This document shows positions 23,203 through 36,281 of a DNA stretch of 64,000 nucleotides, piece by piece. This DNA is from Paragonimus westermani (lineage: Eukaryota; Platyhelminthes; Trematoda; Plagiorchiida; Troglotrematidae), in contig QNGE01000143.1 of the NCBI GenBank assembly GCA_008508345.1, forward strand, positions 70,885-134,884, read 5' to 3'. The translations under genes and the position numbers were made by a program. The notes under the pieces are model-generated. The model saw only the letters and a list, made by a program, of their open reading frames with translations. It was not told where the DNA came from and ran no database searches. How positions within the stretch are numbered: the first letter of the stretch is position 1; each line of letters opens with the position of its first letter.

Positions 23203-23247
23203 GCACTACTGATGAGCTCTAATGAGAGCGAAACTCGAGTCTGGTGC
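23203..23247 (+). ncRNA. Hammerhead ribozyme, intact core
   Basis: Stem I is GCACTA (23203-23208) with TGGTGC (23242-23247), six pairs including one G-U. The core CTGATGA is at 23209-23215. Stem II is GCTCT/AGAGC with loop AATG (23216-23229), followed by GAAA. The palindromic ACTCGAGT then gives a minimal stem III, and the cleavage triplet GTC ends at 23241. All invariant positions (C3, U4, G5, A6, G8, A9, G12, A13, A14, H17) are present. Predicted self-cleavage lies between 23241 and 23242. The very short stem III matches minimal hammerheads of metazoan retroelements, which are known to work best as dimers. Confidence 0.93.
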
Positions 23248-23357
23248 TTGTTATTAAAAGAGACTGGCTGGAAAGTCTATCTGAATGCGAAGGCTGCGAT
23301 CAAATGTGAGTGATGATCAACTTGAAAATAAACCAACTTCCCGACTACTCATCAGTA

Positions 23358-23369
23358 AGATAACTGTTT
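23358..23369 (+). repeat. Right target-site duplication, AGATAACTGTTT
   Basis: Exact partner of 22924-22935, immediately after the end of the plus-arm tail. Confidence 0.85.
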
Positions 23370-25417
23370 CTTAATTGTTTACTCAAATTCCAGAATATCT
23401 CATCAGAGTTAGTTGTATGAACCTGTTTCCCAATTGTTCAATAGTTTGCGGCAAATTTTCCCACAAATTACCTGGGGATTCTTATTGTCTACTGCAACCA
23501 TGTGTTTTTGTTTACTGTGTTCGTCCTCAATACTCCCGATTTTGAACTACACTCTCTCCGAACGTCTATACAGTGGACTGTGTTTCATCTTTTGTTATTG
23601 ATGGTTAGCTGTTACTTCTTACGCCTCGAATCGTTTCATTGTCAGCTCACTCACATGAGGAACATCCGACATCAGATCACTTGCCTCTCAAATTGGGAAG
23701 TGTAATTTCAAGAGCATTGCCAATGTGACAAGGGTGCCAACCACAAATTCTTGAGCATATATTTGCAAATTAAGAAATAACATGTGATCACAACCTGTGT
23801 ACTGTCTCTTCATCTGCTCGTTTTGAACAGAGGGATTGGACTTGAGTTACACTACTTGTCTGAGCACATTACCGTAACACATCCCTTGTTATACCTGTGA
23901 GTTTAAATTCAATTCAGCCAGGCGGCCAAACGATTACATTTGGTCACAGCTGTACTCTCTTATAAACTCGTTTAGTTCCGTTGTTTTCAGCAACCTTTCA
24001 CGTGAACTAACAGTGGCTGTCCAAGCGTACATTTGAAATCCCCGCATTATCTTCACGACAAAATAGACAGTTGTTAACGAATTTAATGAACACATTTGTT
24101 AAAAAACCCAACATGCTATGTGGATGAAATATTCAACTTGACGAACTTGTCACCACTGGGGCCAAACATGAGTTTTAGCCAGACTGTGACGTAAAAAAAT
24201 GCTGCAGAGCGAAAAATACTGACAAACGTTGTTTATTTTAAATCGAACTGTGTGAAACCTTATGCTGTATTCTAACAAGGCACAGGACAACCAGAATAGC
24301 AGCTTCTTTTGAGAAGAATACCTCAAGCGATTGATGATTAAACCGGACATTTAGATTATCCGGGTTGAGTAAAATCGGACATTGTAAAGTTACAACAGAA
24401 CATCAGAGCAGGGATTTATTGTTAGTTTTAAGGCGCTGGTTAGAAGTTACTTGCGATCTTCATAGGTAACTGTGTATATTGTAAAGTTTACACACGGAGA
24501 CCAAAATGGACTTTTTTTTGGAAATCACAAGATGAATGTGCTAAAAACGGTATTCGAATCTTTGGCCTCCATGTAACGTGTGAAGTTCCCAACCACGTTA
24601 GATTCATTTGCTTATTAGAATCTAAAGAGAGCAAAATCGGTCGTTGTGTGTTGACGTCAGATTGGGTAAAAATGCATATTTAATAAGTTCCGATTTCCGA
24701 ACCAGTCACCAGTTAGACCGTGTCCATCCGACAGACAGGATCAAACCAAGACACATTGATTTAACTCGGACCTGTTCGCAGTTGCTTTGATTAACACCAA
24801 ATTTATGAGTTAAACTGGAAGTACGACTTTATTGTCGCACCTATGAAGGTAAAATACATATTCAGATTTCGATTTTCCATATGTATTGTTTAACTTTGAT
24901 CTGAGGTTAATAAACTGAGAAAAACTTATTTTTTTAGTTGTATATAAGCTTTTCCATGGAAGTCAGCCGTTCCCCCATTTTGTCTGTCTCGGCAGTGTGA
25001 CGTGGAAACCATGCATGCAAATGCGTATATAGCGTCAACTGGGTACCGTCTGCAAACCTGGAGAGCATTTTGCATGGGGCAATCACGTGACTTTGCCAGA
25101 GGTCAATTTATGAAGCGATCTGTTCAGCTTCATCCAAACCTTGAATAGTTTTGATCCTAATGTTGAGGAATGCACAGTGCATTAGTCTCAGTTGGTTAAA
25201 CCCCGATCTTCACGTTAAAAGCATTTCATGCAGACAGTTAACCTCTTCTGGACCACGACTAACTATGCTCAAATTTTGAAACAATGACTGATAACTGATG
25301 GTAAGTGGACAGTCCGTAGTCTCCATTTGCTAGGTTTATTAATGAGGTTGATTACCGGCTTCAAGACTATTGTGCCGTAACTGCATTAATGACCAGACAC
25401 GGAAAACTGTTCTTGAT
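23370..25417. other. Non-coding stretch
   Basis: No gene recognised. The plus frames at 23413-23705 are short, hydrophobic and overlap each other, typical of chance. Confidence 0.4.
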
Positions 25418-25790
25418 AGTAGGGAGGGGGATTTGGTTACGACAAGTTGAACACCACCCGCAGCTGATCCCAGCCGTGGCATTCCCACAGATTTTCCACC
25501 CAGCCGTTTTCGTAGACTTGCATGAGGCTTGAGTTTCTCTGTTGTTAAATCTCGTCAGTAATGCACATCCTTTCCCTGGTCCGGATCAGAACTCCGTTCA
25601 CACTCCTGTGAGGCAATCATGTTCATTACTGCACTACTGACCTCGCATTGGACACGGCTGAATAATCCTACATGAATGTTCAAGCAAATTCGTTTGTGAG
25701 TAGTGTCCAGGCTGTCCGAATGCTTCGAGGTGGGGGACACGGTAACTGTTCTTTCAACTCCAACCGACGACTTCACAATTGCCACTTTTC
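25418..25790 (-). mobile_element. Decayed hammerhead element, minus arm and centre
   Basis: From the left end (GTAGGGAGGGGGATTTGG) it shows the reversed tail (CAAGTTGAACACCACCC, GATCCCAGCC), a hammerhead-like segment on the minus strand (25529-25575: CTGACGAG and AAAC kept, stem II lost), a reversed promoter head (CCGGATCAGAACTCCG, GTGAGGCAATCATG), an inner segment (CGCATTGGACACGGCTGAAT) and a centre (GAGGTGGGGGACACGGTAAC). The plus arm is not recognisable beyond about 25790. Confidence 0.8.
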
Positions 25791-28700
25791 TCCAAGCTGA
25801 AACCACGGAAAGGAAACGTGCTGGGTGATATTTTGGTTACTGATGAGTGGTAGATTTTGAGATTATGGGTTGAACATAATTCACGATCGATCACGGGTTT
25901 TCATAGACAAATACTTGCCACTCACTATACTTCAGATTGTAGCATCAAACTCGAGTTACGCTTTAGTTAGGTCTTATTTGTTGTGTTTATGCTTATCACG
26001 CCTGAGACTCGAACTGCGGCTATGCATTCACGAGGCCATCGCGTTTGCCAATGCATCACTGAATTCGATCATTTCCTTTTGACTACAGCAAAAACTGCTT
26101 CATATTCTTATTAAGAATCAGTGTTATAGTTTTTGATTACAGCCCGCAATCTTGTTGCCGACACGTTTCAGCCAGACCAAAATCTCTGACTTTCTCTCAA
26201 CCTAACCGTTGGTAAATTTGTCTGAAGGCGAAAGTTGTTGTTGTGTGTGAATGAAGTTCACTATTGCCAAACCAAACCGTGGACTGCTGGCTAATGAGTT
26301 TTGGTTGCTATCCAGACTCGCATAAACATGTCTGAACTCGTCATGTTTCATGTCGCATTTACTTTTCGACAGTTTGAAAACGTGTTGACACCTGATATTC
26401 AACCAGTGAATGACATTTCGCGTTTTGATCAACCTTCAATGATGGTCACCAAAAGTTGATTCGCCATAAATCGTTCTTCGTGATTACAGCAAGCCGTTTC
26501 TCATAGTTTTGCTCACTTGTGTTTTCTGCGCTTTAATGATATTCTTCATTCGAGTGGTCATTTGAAACACCACAAAATAGAGGTCAAGTTGAAATGGAGA
26601 AGTTTATAACAGTGTGTGAATTTGAGAGGTTAATTATGATTCTTTTGAATAATAATGTGTATGCTATTAGCACTGTGCCTCAAAGTACTCATTCAGTCCT
26701 GACAGTGATTATACGGAGCAATTCTGTCTTCGTTTACTCCGAAAACTAGTGGTTTTTGTACACCGGTAATTTTTCACAGAATCTAGGAGCCAAGTAGCAT
26801 CTCTTGCGCAGTTTTGTTTAATTATTTTCTGTTACTAGACTATCCGAATTTCACTTTGGTGCCATTTTTATGGGGATTAACACCATAACAAGCACTAATT
26901 TCAGCACTCTTAACATTCACAGACCGTTAAAACCCATTCAGCTGAAAATCAGTAATAGTTGTTCTGCACAGTTTGTTCATGAAATTAATCATTCTTTATA
27001 TCATCAAAGTTTAGTGGCGGTAATTTTACCCTTCTGAGTACAAGCCAAATATACCGCAACTCAGAAAAATTTGGACTTATTCCTAGACGTGAGCTGATTA
27101 TTATGATACAGATTTTACTCTAGTGTAAAGTTTATCACTTCTTCCACAATAATTTTCAACTGGAATTATGTGCAATTTGGTTAAATGTAACAATGAAAAG
27201 TTTAGGTGAAAATAGGGTGCACAATTCAGTTGACAGCATTACTTGATAAGAAACATAATGCTGAGGTTCAGCTTCTAAGGTATTTTGATAGGATGTTTTC
27301 GTATATCCGATGATTTCGAACAGTGGGTGTGCTGTAATTAATTGTAGATAGAAAGTAAATTTGTAAAAATTATATCCATTCAGTAACTTGAATTTTTTAC
27401 GGGAATCACTGGAGTCATAAGAATGATACAAAGTGATGGAGCGACATGAATACTCAGGTGCAATTGAATACCTGTTGAGCTGCTTAAAAAAAGTGACAAA
27501 TTGAGAGTAGATTGACTTCACCAGAAAGAATTGGCAAAATAGACAGTTGCGAGAGTGAAATTGGAAAAAAGCCAGAATATGACGAATCGATTGTGTTGTG
27601 AGGGAGGCGTAACTCAACTAGTGCATAGAAAACATTAAATCCACGCAGTTCAGCAAACAGCAAAAAGTAACTGACTAGAGATAGTTGTCGACGGTTGAGC
27701 ACAATTTCATCCCGCTAGAGTGATTCTGTTATCTGAACCACCTGATGACCAGTTCTGTCTGAATTTTTGAAATTGTACTTCGAGACTTCGTTTGACGTCA
27801 TTCACTGGTGACGTTATCAGTATGGATTATGATGGGGTGTTCCACGTCAAACACATCGCATTTTTGATAAGTGGATCATTTTGTCATAAAACAAGTGGAC
27901 CATCTGTGAGCTGGTGATCACGCATACTGTGACTGGTGGCGTATTTGATAGACATTTTCGGGTGATTGAGACAAGTCACCTTTAAGGATATACTCCAATT
28001 CAGGAAATCTGTCAAGGAGTGATAACGAGCGAAGTGGTGTGATTCGTTTAGTTGTTTTCTGGTGTAGTATATCAAAATGGCAGCGTCTCTTACTAGATAC
28101 AGTACTCGAGCCTATTTATTCAGCCTAAAGTGTGGGTTCTTCGGAGAATCGCGCATTGTGGAAGTGTTCTCAGTCTGCTTCATCTCAAAACCCCCGTAGG
28201 CACCTCAATGTTGAACCGACTTGCTTGACCGTTGAGATATAGCCTGAGTCAATCTAAGATGACTCATACCGTTTTTTAAATAACAGTCCAACTTTGTCCC
28301 CAACGCCTAAGAAATTTAAAAGACTACTTTACATTCGAACAATTTACTCTCAGAAAGTTAGCTACATGTCTTTACCGTAGAGACTGACGCAGGAATATAC
28401 AAGCGTATCAAGTTTTTGCAATTAAACATTGTGAAGTCTACACACACGCAAAAAGCGTTCGTTTTCACGATAAAGCTGATTAGAAAAGTCACTAGGGAGA
28501 GCTGAGTACACAAGGCCACGGGAATTGGAGGTGAACATCCATTACCACTAAACTGTCGAATGTATTTGTTTGACCTTGAAACAACCTATTAGTTAGCACG
28601 GACTGCTGGAATATTCTCAACACCGGATCGAAGATGCTTGGCGTGGTTGATAAATATTCTGATAAAACACAACATTAATTTATGAAGACACGTCAGGGGA

Positions 28701-31700
28701 AACATCGCAACGGGTCGGTACATATTATTCCGAAGGTCCATAATCAATTTGGTTCATATTAGGGAACAGATTTATTCAAGCTAGTATGACAATATTTTTG
28801 TGCACGAACGTACTAAATTTACTGATTCGCACAGAAGATTTTTTGTAGTCACTGAGAGGACGCTAGACTATGCTGTTAGACCACCCTCCATTACGCTACC
28901 ACACAAGCCCGTTGTTGATGACAGTGGGGCAGGATGAGCAGCTTTCAATCAAATACACCGATGGAAGAAGGGCTACAACAGAGCCAAATGAACTTTCTCC
29001 CTTGCCACTCAAAAAGTCCGGCATTAATTCACATCTAGGTTAGGTACATTGCATTTATATGAAAATGTAATCTATAGTGAACACTTAGTTGACAAAAATA
29101 ACACGGTAAAAACTTATCTGTTTGTGCTAGACTATTGTTAGGTTTTAGAAGCCATAAGCAATAATTCTCAAAGTAAGGTTTGTGGAACTTCTAACAAGTG
29201 CTTATGAGAAACAATAGCGATTTACTCACAACAATTTTTTACCTGTTTTGTGTAATATACACAGTGGCGTCTGCAAACATCTAGACGTCTAATCTGCACA
29301 CAGTGTTTAATGGCAAACTCATTGGAATATAAATAGGTTTATGGTCATTTTGTAAAGGGCACTGGAAGTGATTCATATTTTCTGTTCAGAACAAACAAAT
29401 GATTTTTCCGGTTTTATTTTCTATTAACGCGGTTTGATAAGTTTTTCAAAATTAACATGCTCTAGCGGTCAGTTGCTTTTAAGCATGCATGTCTCAGTTG
29501 CATGGAAAGTAATGTAATGGGTTAGAAATTCCAGTAAGTTTTTGTAATTTTTTGCCTCTGTATATCTTCTTTCCGCTTGTTGACGTGCAAGCAACGGTTG
29601 ATTCATTTGCAATTTATTAAGCGAACTTTTGAGTTCAATTAACATTTTGAATGGCGACCTAAACTCATAAGTATGAAGTATGCTTAGTGTTATGTAAAAA
29701 ATAAACATTACATTCACTGAGGGACACTGAATTGTGCCTGTTTATCCTTCTGTAAAGAAAGCTTTGTCACTTGGATATTTCAGTACGAAAACCAATTTAA
29801 GTTTGAGGAATGTTTTTGCCCGTTTTCTTGTTTACTGCACATTATAAATCAGTCGCCAAGTATGAAGGGTTAACGTTGCGCTGTGTGGCAATTGGATGCT
29901 ATACCTTGATGAATACCCTACATTTTCGATAGTGGGCGTTGTTAATTCTGCCATTTGTGCTGTTTTGCCCGAGTGCTCCATATTTCCAACATAGGAATTG
30001 TTTTTACACTAGTGAATTACTGGTTGAATTTGTGCTAAAAATAGCAACTTGATTGCATACAGAGCAGGTTAATCAATGCTTTTTGTCGCTTGTCAAGTGT
30101 TCCATTCCTTTTTGAACCGTAAACAGTTTTACGCAAGCTAGCCGGTTAGTACTTACTTAGGTCTCCCTTGGGAAGCCAGCTTAACATGCAACGACATTGT
30201 ACATCGCAAGTTGGAGTCTGAGAACTGCCAAATTTAATCAAGTCAATTAAAAGTGATTTGTAACGCAGTGCTCTTTAGATTGAGCATGCTATGTACATCG
30301 TTGAAACCATAAAACTACTCCTGTGTAAAGCAAACAAGTCGGAGTATAAATTTCGAACAACTGTTTCTTATTCGCTTGTTCCACCTAACAGATTTCTCAA
30401 CAGGTACAACCTGTGGGTTGTGTTCTACCCTTGGCCGGCATCGAGTTGCTCGTCGACTTTTTGGTATATGGATGAATTTTTCCAACAGTATACGAAGATG
30501 GTCAAATTATTATGTTGGAACATCTTTTGACTGACCGACCTTCTTTCAATTCTGATAAATTTCCAATAAAGTTCTAACATCAATTTTCATGTCGACTTCT
30601 AACAATTTAGGTAACCGTTGCGTAAACATATATTTTTGTGAAAATACCTCAAAGCACTGACGACTGCGTGAGTCATTTATTCATCACTCACTGTTAAACC
30701 ATACACATTCGTCAAACGATTAACGATGGTGTGGTGAAAACGGTTGTAGATTCAGCTAAATTTCCGTGATTTTTATAAATGGACAATAGCTTAATCCGCG
30801 TAACCATCTGTCTTCAACCGTTCCTGGAATTAAGTTTTTCTAAAGGTTTTACTTTTCAAAGGTTTTAAAGTGAACTCTTGTACAGTTTATTTACTCTGAT
30901 GTTTTACGTTGTCCAGGAATGAGCCGGAATCTAAATTTAGCGCTAGTGCAAAATATGAACTCCGTTGTCCTAACATCAGGTGCTTTTAACAATTGTAGAA
31001 ATCTAAAATTTGTTTTAACTGCATGATATAGTGTTATTAGCGGTTGAGGCTTTTCTCAGAAATGATATACTGTTTATTCCATGTTCCACTGCGTAATTCG
31101 GCAAAGTTGCAATTGCTGCATTCTCCGCGTCATAGTGATAACGTGGTTAGGTAAAGGTGAACAACTTGAGCGGAGAGGTTTGTATGGAATACACGACATT
31201 CCAAATAAACATAAGCTCTTGTGCTACTGTCGATGGTTTGGCCAGCCCGTTTTGGAACAAAGCTTTATTGTCAGGCTTCGCTTCTGTTGGAGTGCGACAG
31301 AGATATGTACCTCCATACCTGTGGGAAAACATGAGTTGTTCGTTGACACATTTTATATCAAAACTTGCGTCGGAACTTTCAACGCACCCTGTAAAAAATC
31401 AATGCTTCATTATTTTGAAGTTACGCTAGCTGGTTATCAATAGATCTATATGGAAAATCTGTTCGGAACTGTTATCGTGAAACTGAAAATTTGGTTTTGC
31501 CAATGAATCGCGGACTAATGAAGACTTACACGTTTCCTTTAATTAAAACGGCCTGAAGGTGTGTGAACTATCTGCTATTTCCCTCCATATCATCGTCCTT
31601 AAATGGACGCTGTTTTTTAACCTTCTCTGTTCTCGTCTTGAAAATTCAGAGTTTCAGATTAACTTGAGACAATGCTTGAAAGTAGAGATGAGGGACACGA

Positions 31701-31864
31701 AAAAATACGGCAACTTGACGTGTGCGCGCTGATTTTACTATTTGTTATACTTTACACAGGTTTATTCTCTGCGTGCCACAAAGAGTAAAACGATTTCCGC
31801 TTATCGACAAGGAGGCTGGATCACAACCTTACATCATGCACGACGGAACTGTTATAATTGAAGT
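25791..31864. other. Long non-coding stretch
   Basis: No secure feature over 6 kb. A minus-strand frame at 27156-27617 (153 codons, rich in Phe, Tyr and Ser) has no splice or domain signature, and about one frame of this size is expected by chance in the window. A minus frame at 29469-29717 encodes a helical, charged stretch (LNKLQMNQPLLARQQAERRY) but lacks a donor. Plus frames at 31081-31443 overlap each other with no recognisable product. Confidence 0.4.
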
Positions 31865-31955
31865 TTAACTCAATCCCCTCGTGAGTAATACTTTGATTGG
31901 CAAATCACCCCGGGGTAAGATACACTAAGTATTCTGTTAACTCCAACGGACAACG
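31865..31955 (-). mobile_element. Probable fragment of hammerhead-element centre
   Basis: CCTCGTGAGTAATACTTTGA and then AAGTATTCTGTTAACTCCAA match the family centre (CTTGTGAGCAATGATCAGG ... AACTGTCCTGTTAACTCCAA) in order and spacing. The arms are not recognisable. Confidence 0.45.
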
Positions 31956-33006
31956 TCTCGTTCATTCACACCGAAGGTGAGTTCGTTGGTACTTACGCAA
32001 TTAATCATATTTAGCATAATCCATCAGATTTCATAATGAAACACTGCAGACTATCACCAACCATTACGGATTTGGGTGCTACTGAAAATGGTTACATCGG
32101 TTTGAGACGCCTAAGATCAAAAATCAGCCACCTTTGCGGAACAATTGCAAAGTTTCTTGTTCTTTGGATAATGACTAGTTTCTTGGCAATTTTTAAGCTA
32201 TCAACTTTCAACCCGATCGTGGCAATAAAGAATATGCGGCGATAAGGAAACAACGTGAAACTCTTCCGAGCGATGCAAAATTTCTACAAGTAACTTCATC
32301 GGTTCCGGATAAATTAGAACTGAAGAGTACCTAATTTACTCGTGTACACTAAGAATCTTGGCCACATTTGTTCAGATAACGGTCTAGCAAATACTATGAA
32401 CGGTTCCAAGCAAGCAAGCAAGCGGTGTAGATAAATAACGACAATATTGTTGTTGAGAAACGTGTGAAAACTATTACTGAACTTTAGATATGCAGCAGAC
32501 TATTAGGTGCACTTCACACAATTCCCACAGTATCTGGCATGATTCTTCTTCACTGTCAAGTTGCTAGATTCTAGTAATGAATACGCCGCGACTCACACAT
32601 TCAAATAGTTAACACAGTTGATAACTTTGTGCATCAAAGCAGAAAATGTCAATTTTTTTACCAGTATTTCTCCTGTCACTTTTCCACGTGGGAAGAGGTG
32701 ACGACCAAAGTCTCTAAAAGCCACAGCGATTCGTGTACACCAAGTCATATCCTCAGAAAACGTCTGATAAGTGAGTAAGTAGTATTTGGGATAACACACG
32801 AACGATATAACATCTTTCAAGCGTTCACTTGTTCAGTAACCATTATTGCGGCGAATTAATTAATCTAGTAACAAATATTTGTCCCGTTCGCTCTGCCTAA
32901 TTACATATATTCGTTCAGTGGTTGATATGGTTCTATAGCTCATTGAGGAAACACAGTTGAAACTTACATTGAAGGTAGCCAGAGCAATAAAACAAAACAG
33001 ATTATT
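31956..33006. other. Non-coding stretch with short CAAG repeat
   Basis: Contains four tandem CAAG units at 32407-32422. No gene recognised. Confidence 0.5.
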
Positions 33007-33189
33007 GGTATTGATATGTTCGCCGAGCTTGGCATTTGGGTTGCAAACGTTTCATCACCAAGCAAGGTGATATCATCAGTGCCTAAGTGTTTCAGCGTAT
33101 AGTTTTGAATGTGGCGTGAGTGATATCACCTCGCCTGGTGATAAAACGTTTGCAACCCAAATGCTAAGCTCGGCGAACATATCAATACC
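33007..33189. repeat. Foldback element, 69-bp arms and 45-nt loop
   Basis: 33007-33075 and 33121-33189 are reverse complements with four mismatches in 69 positions. The arm starts GGTATTGATATGTTCGCCGA and ends AAGGTGATATCA. The 45-nt loop starts with a segment also present in the single-arm copy at 19893. The structure could be a non-autonomous foldback element, or two head-to-head copies of the 3' end of a longer retroelement. No coding capacity or target-site duplication was identified. Confidence 0.9.
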
Positions 33190-36100
33190 AAAACCATCAA
33201 CCCGAGCTACAAACAACACCACCGCTGTCCCACACAATCAGAAAACTGATTTTTTCTGTCTTTTTCGGATTACCTAGAGGAAGTTTGCATTCTTCAAGGT
33301 GATGAAAGGTACTGTCTCGTGGAGTATCGCCACTCAATAATATCTCAATGCTTCACAAACCAACACATCAGTGGTAACATTTCGCAAGATAACTTCATCT
33401 TAAATAAGATGCATTAGACTCCAGCTGTGATATGAAAGAACCTGGAATATGACTGCCTACAATCTACGAATTTAAAAACGAGTAGGTTTGCAGTTATGGA
33501 GCTGAAATCTTCTAATTAAACTCTGGCGAATAATCTGTTGACAATGAAGCCGCTGAAGTAGATTTCACTTTGTGTCACTCTGGAGGTGTGAATCCGAAGA
33601 CCTTGTCCAGTAGAAGAGTTCCAATTTTTCTGGATAATTGTCTGGAAGAAATGAAGGAAACGGATCCCAAAGGCACTTTGTAGATTGAGCACAACACACC
33701 TCACTGTATCAGATCAGCCGAAAGCAATAGATAGATATCAGAGGGTTGACCAGTGAAAACCAAATGAATGGGAGACCACACGTTTCACAAGTGACGATTA
33801 TTAATGACAAATTACAGTCGCCTTCACTATTTTACTGGATAGTCCATTAAACATTTTCGATTACTTTGTAACTTAAGTACCGTTTTCCAAAGTCAAGCAT
33901 TCCAGAACCTATCGGCTTTGATTGGAAACCTTTCACAGTATGTTAGTATGAGTACCGTATATATTTGAATCAATCGAACTAATTACCACTTTCTTCAGAA
34001 GCTTGGTAGAGCTATCGAAAATTATTTTGTCTGAAAAATTTCTGGTCAACATCTCACGGTCTTTATGCTCACTTGCACATCTTCGGGTATTTTGTGGAGC
34101 GACCCAATAATTTTTGAACAGAACCCAAGAGACACCATGAAGTGGTCGGTCATTTTACTTGAAGTATCTCGTTCCGATTGGATTTCGTAAATGCACTTAC
34201 TAGGTTTTGATCTTCGTTTTACATTGTGCGGTTAAACGTTACTTCCGTTGCTTTACCCGGATGGTGAATGCGCGCACGACTGAGTGCAAACAAATTATTT
34301 GAGCCTTAATAATTTTTGGCAAAAATGGAACAGGTTTCAAAAACCAACATCTCCATATATATATTCTGGATTGTTGAATGTTGCAGTAAACATACTAAAG
34401 AACTATTTTCTAACGAATGTAAACCATGGTCGCTCTATCCATGTAACGAAAGGATCAATTAACACTTATCGTATACAGCCATCGTGAGTAAAAGTTACTA
34501 ATACTAACGAAGTCTCAGTTGTTTTCCATTTGAACGCCTCATCGTTTAATTATGCTTTAAATTGTAATTCCGTATTGTCATTTAATTTTACATAACTGTA
34601 CAACTCAAACAAAAAACTTACCGAAAACAGTTTTGTTTATTGAAAAACCAAAAAATCAAACAATCTCTGTCAAAACTAACACGAAACTTGTTTACCGTAT
34701 ATCAACTGCGATGCATTAGACCAGAAAATGATCTAAGCTATTCGGCTAATGAGAAATTGCCATATTTACTATTGTGATCAGATGTTTCCTAATCCTAGGC
34801 AGAAAAAGATGTATATGTTTTGATTTCCACAATTTTTGCCGTTCGAACGACTCTTCTTTTTTTGTACAAAAAACCAGTTTGTGTATTCAATGGTTTCATG
34901 TGTATGCGGCCGACATCTCGCAAGTGCTGTCTGTCGTTTTGACGAAGTACCGGCTTGATAGAACTATCGAACATGTACCCGTGTTTAACTGTTCATTGCC
35001 GGTTTAACCGATTTGCTTGGCAAACAAATTTCAATTATTTTATTTGTTCATGAAATTATGAGCAACAGAGCGAACGTTTATTCGACTGATTCTTAAAACG
35101 AGTTTGGACACAAAGACAGAAGTTTTAAATTTTTCGTAGTTCTCCAGTTTGCTCATCATCAACAACATACTAACAGGCACGATGAAAATGATAGTTACTC
35201 CTAAGCTTGTTGAAAAATGAAACTCTCACAGCAGGACTCAAATAATATTAATAGACCTGAGGTAACGCTCTGTTTTGTCCACCACAAATCAAATGCAATC
35301 TCAACAGCTCTTGATCAAGAAGTTCAATAGCATCTAAACTTCACGTCATATATTTACAAAAATATGGTGTACCTTTTCATTTTTCTCATAGGAGACAAGT
35401 TCTTGACTGAAAATGCTAACATTTACAGAAAGTGAGTAACATTTTACCACATTCATATGAACGCATGCTAAATGATTTTTGTAACATAATTAAACTTCCT
35501 GTTGTATGCTTTCGTAAAATTCGGTTTTTTTGTGATATCGGAACGTGACGACAAGAATAATGAAGCAAGACGTCCAAATTCCAAAACGCTCCTAACACTG
35601 TGAGTTTTAGGGTTTGCAGCTTCTGAAAAATTTGCTTGAAAACGGTAACAAAATATTTTGGAGATGTAAGGATGCAATTCTCTAAGTGAAAGATTATTCA
35701 CACGTAAAGAAAAGTACACAAATTGACGATGCAACCGATAAATGTTAGTTCTATTCCGCTGCCCCTGGGTTTAATACATTTTACTAAACTTTTACACAAG
35801 TTTCGGAACCTACTATATGTAGGTGTGCAAATTCAAAGCTGCACGTGACTTGCGCCAAAATTTTCTTTGGTCGGTTGAAAAAATAACTAGTACCCGAACC
35901 TTCCAGAATGAATATATCACTGTCCAATACATTCCACATTCTGCCAGAGTATATTTAACAAAGGTTGAAGCAGACTCCAGGACCAAGGAACAGCAAAGTT
36001 CAGCAAAGCTTCACTCAATGAACAACGATTGTGGAGGTTAGCCAACTTACTGAGTCATCAAAATCGATGTACTTCCATGCTAGTAGAGGTATTTCCCTAC

Positions 36101-36281
36101 GTAAATGCTGTACTAGGTCAGCGAAACTTTCGCCCAATTCGTTCTGGGACTGTGATGAGTACTTGCTCGTTTGCAGGTCGATCAAAGTAGGGGTGATAGA
36201 TTTTAGCTTATGAATACAAGGAAGCTCAAGAGCTAAAACAGTACTTCACGCAATTCTCTACAACCCTGTTGACCGTGATCC
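33190..36281. other. Non-coding stretch with one weak open frame
   Basis: No secure gene. The plus frame 35823-36041 (72 codons to a stop, polar, with a preceding TATGTAG that could be an acceptor) looks somewhat coding-like but matches no family I recognise. Confidence 0.35.

Larger units (their letters stand above)
22936..23357. mobile_element. Hammerhead inverted-repeat element with target-site duplication
   Basis: The left arm keeps 28 bases of its tail (TTGACCAACACTCACATTTG, then ATCGCA) and then jumps directly to the inner segment (CATTAGGCACGACC). The reversed promoter head and the minus-strand ribozyme are deleted at a short CA/GCA microhomology. After a 66-nt centre the plus arm is complete: inner segment, tRNA-like head with box A and box B, an intact hammerhead and the tail to CTACTCATCAGTA. 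The 12-bp flanking duplication indicates insertion by a target-primed type of mechanism, as for SINEs, and shows that the deleted inverted form was the unit that inserted, or that the deletion followed insertion. Confidence 0.92.

Noticed and set aside
26215..26305. Degenerate hammerhead-element tail
   Set aside because: Spaced resemblance (TCTGAAGGCGAAAG, GAATGAAGTTCAC) is too weak without an alignment score.
27156..27617. 153-codon minus-strand open frame as a gene
   Set aside because: Phe/Tyr/Ser-rich product of AT-rich DNA with no splice sites or domain. About one frame of this size is expected by chance in the window.
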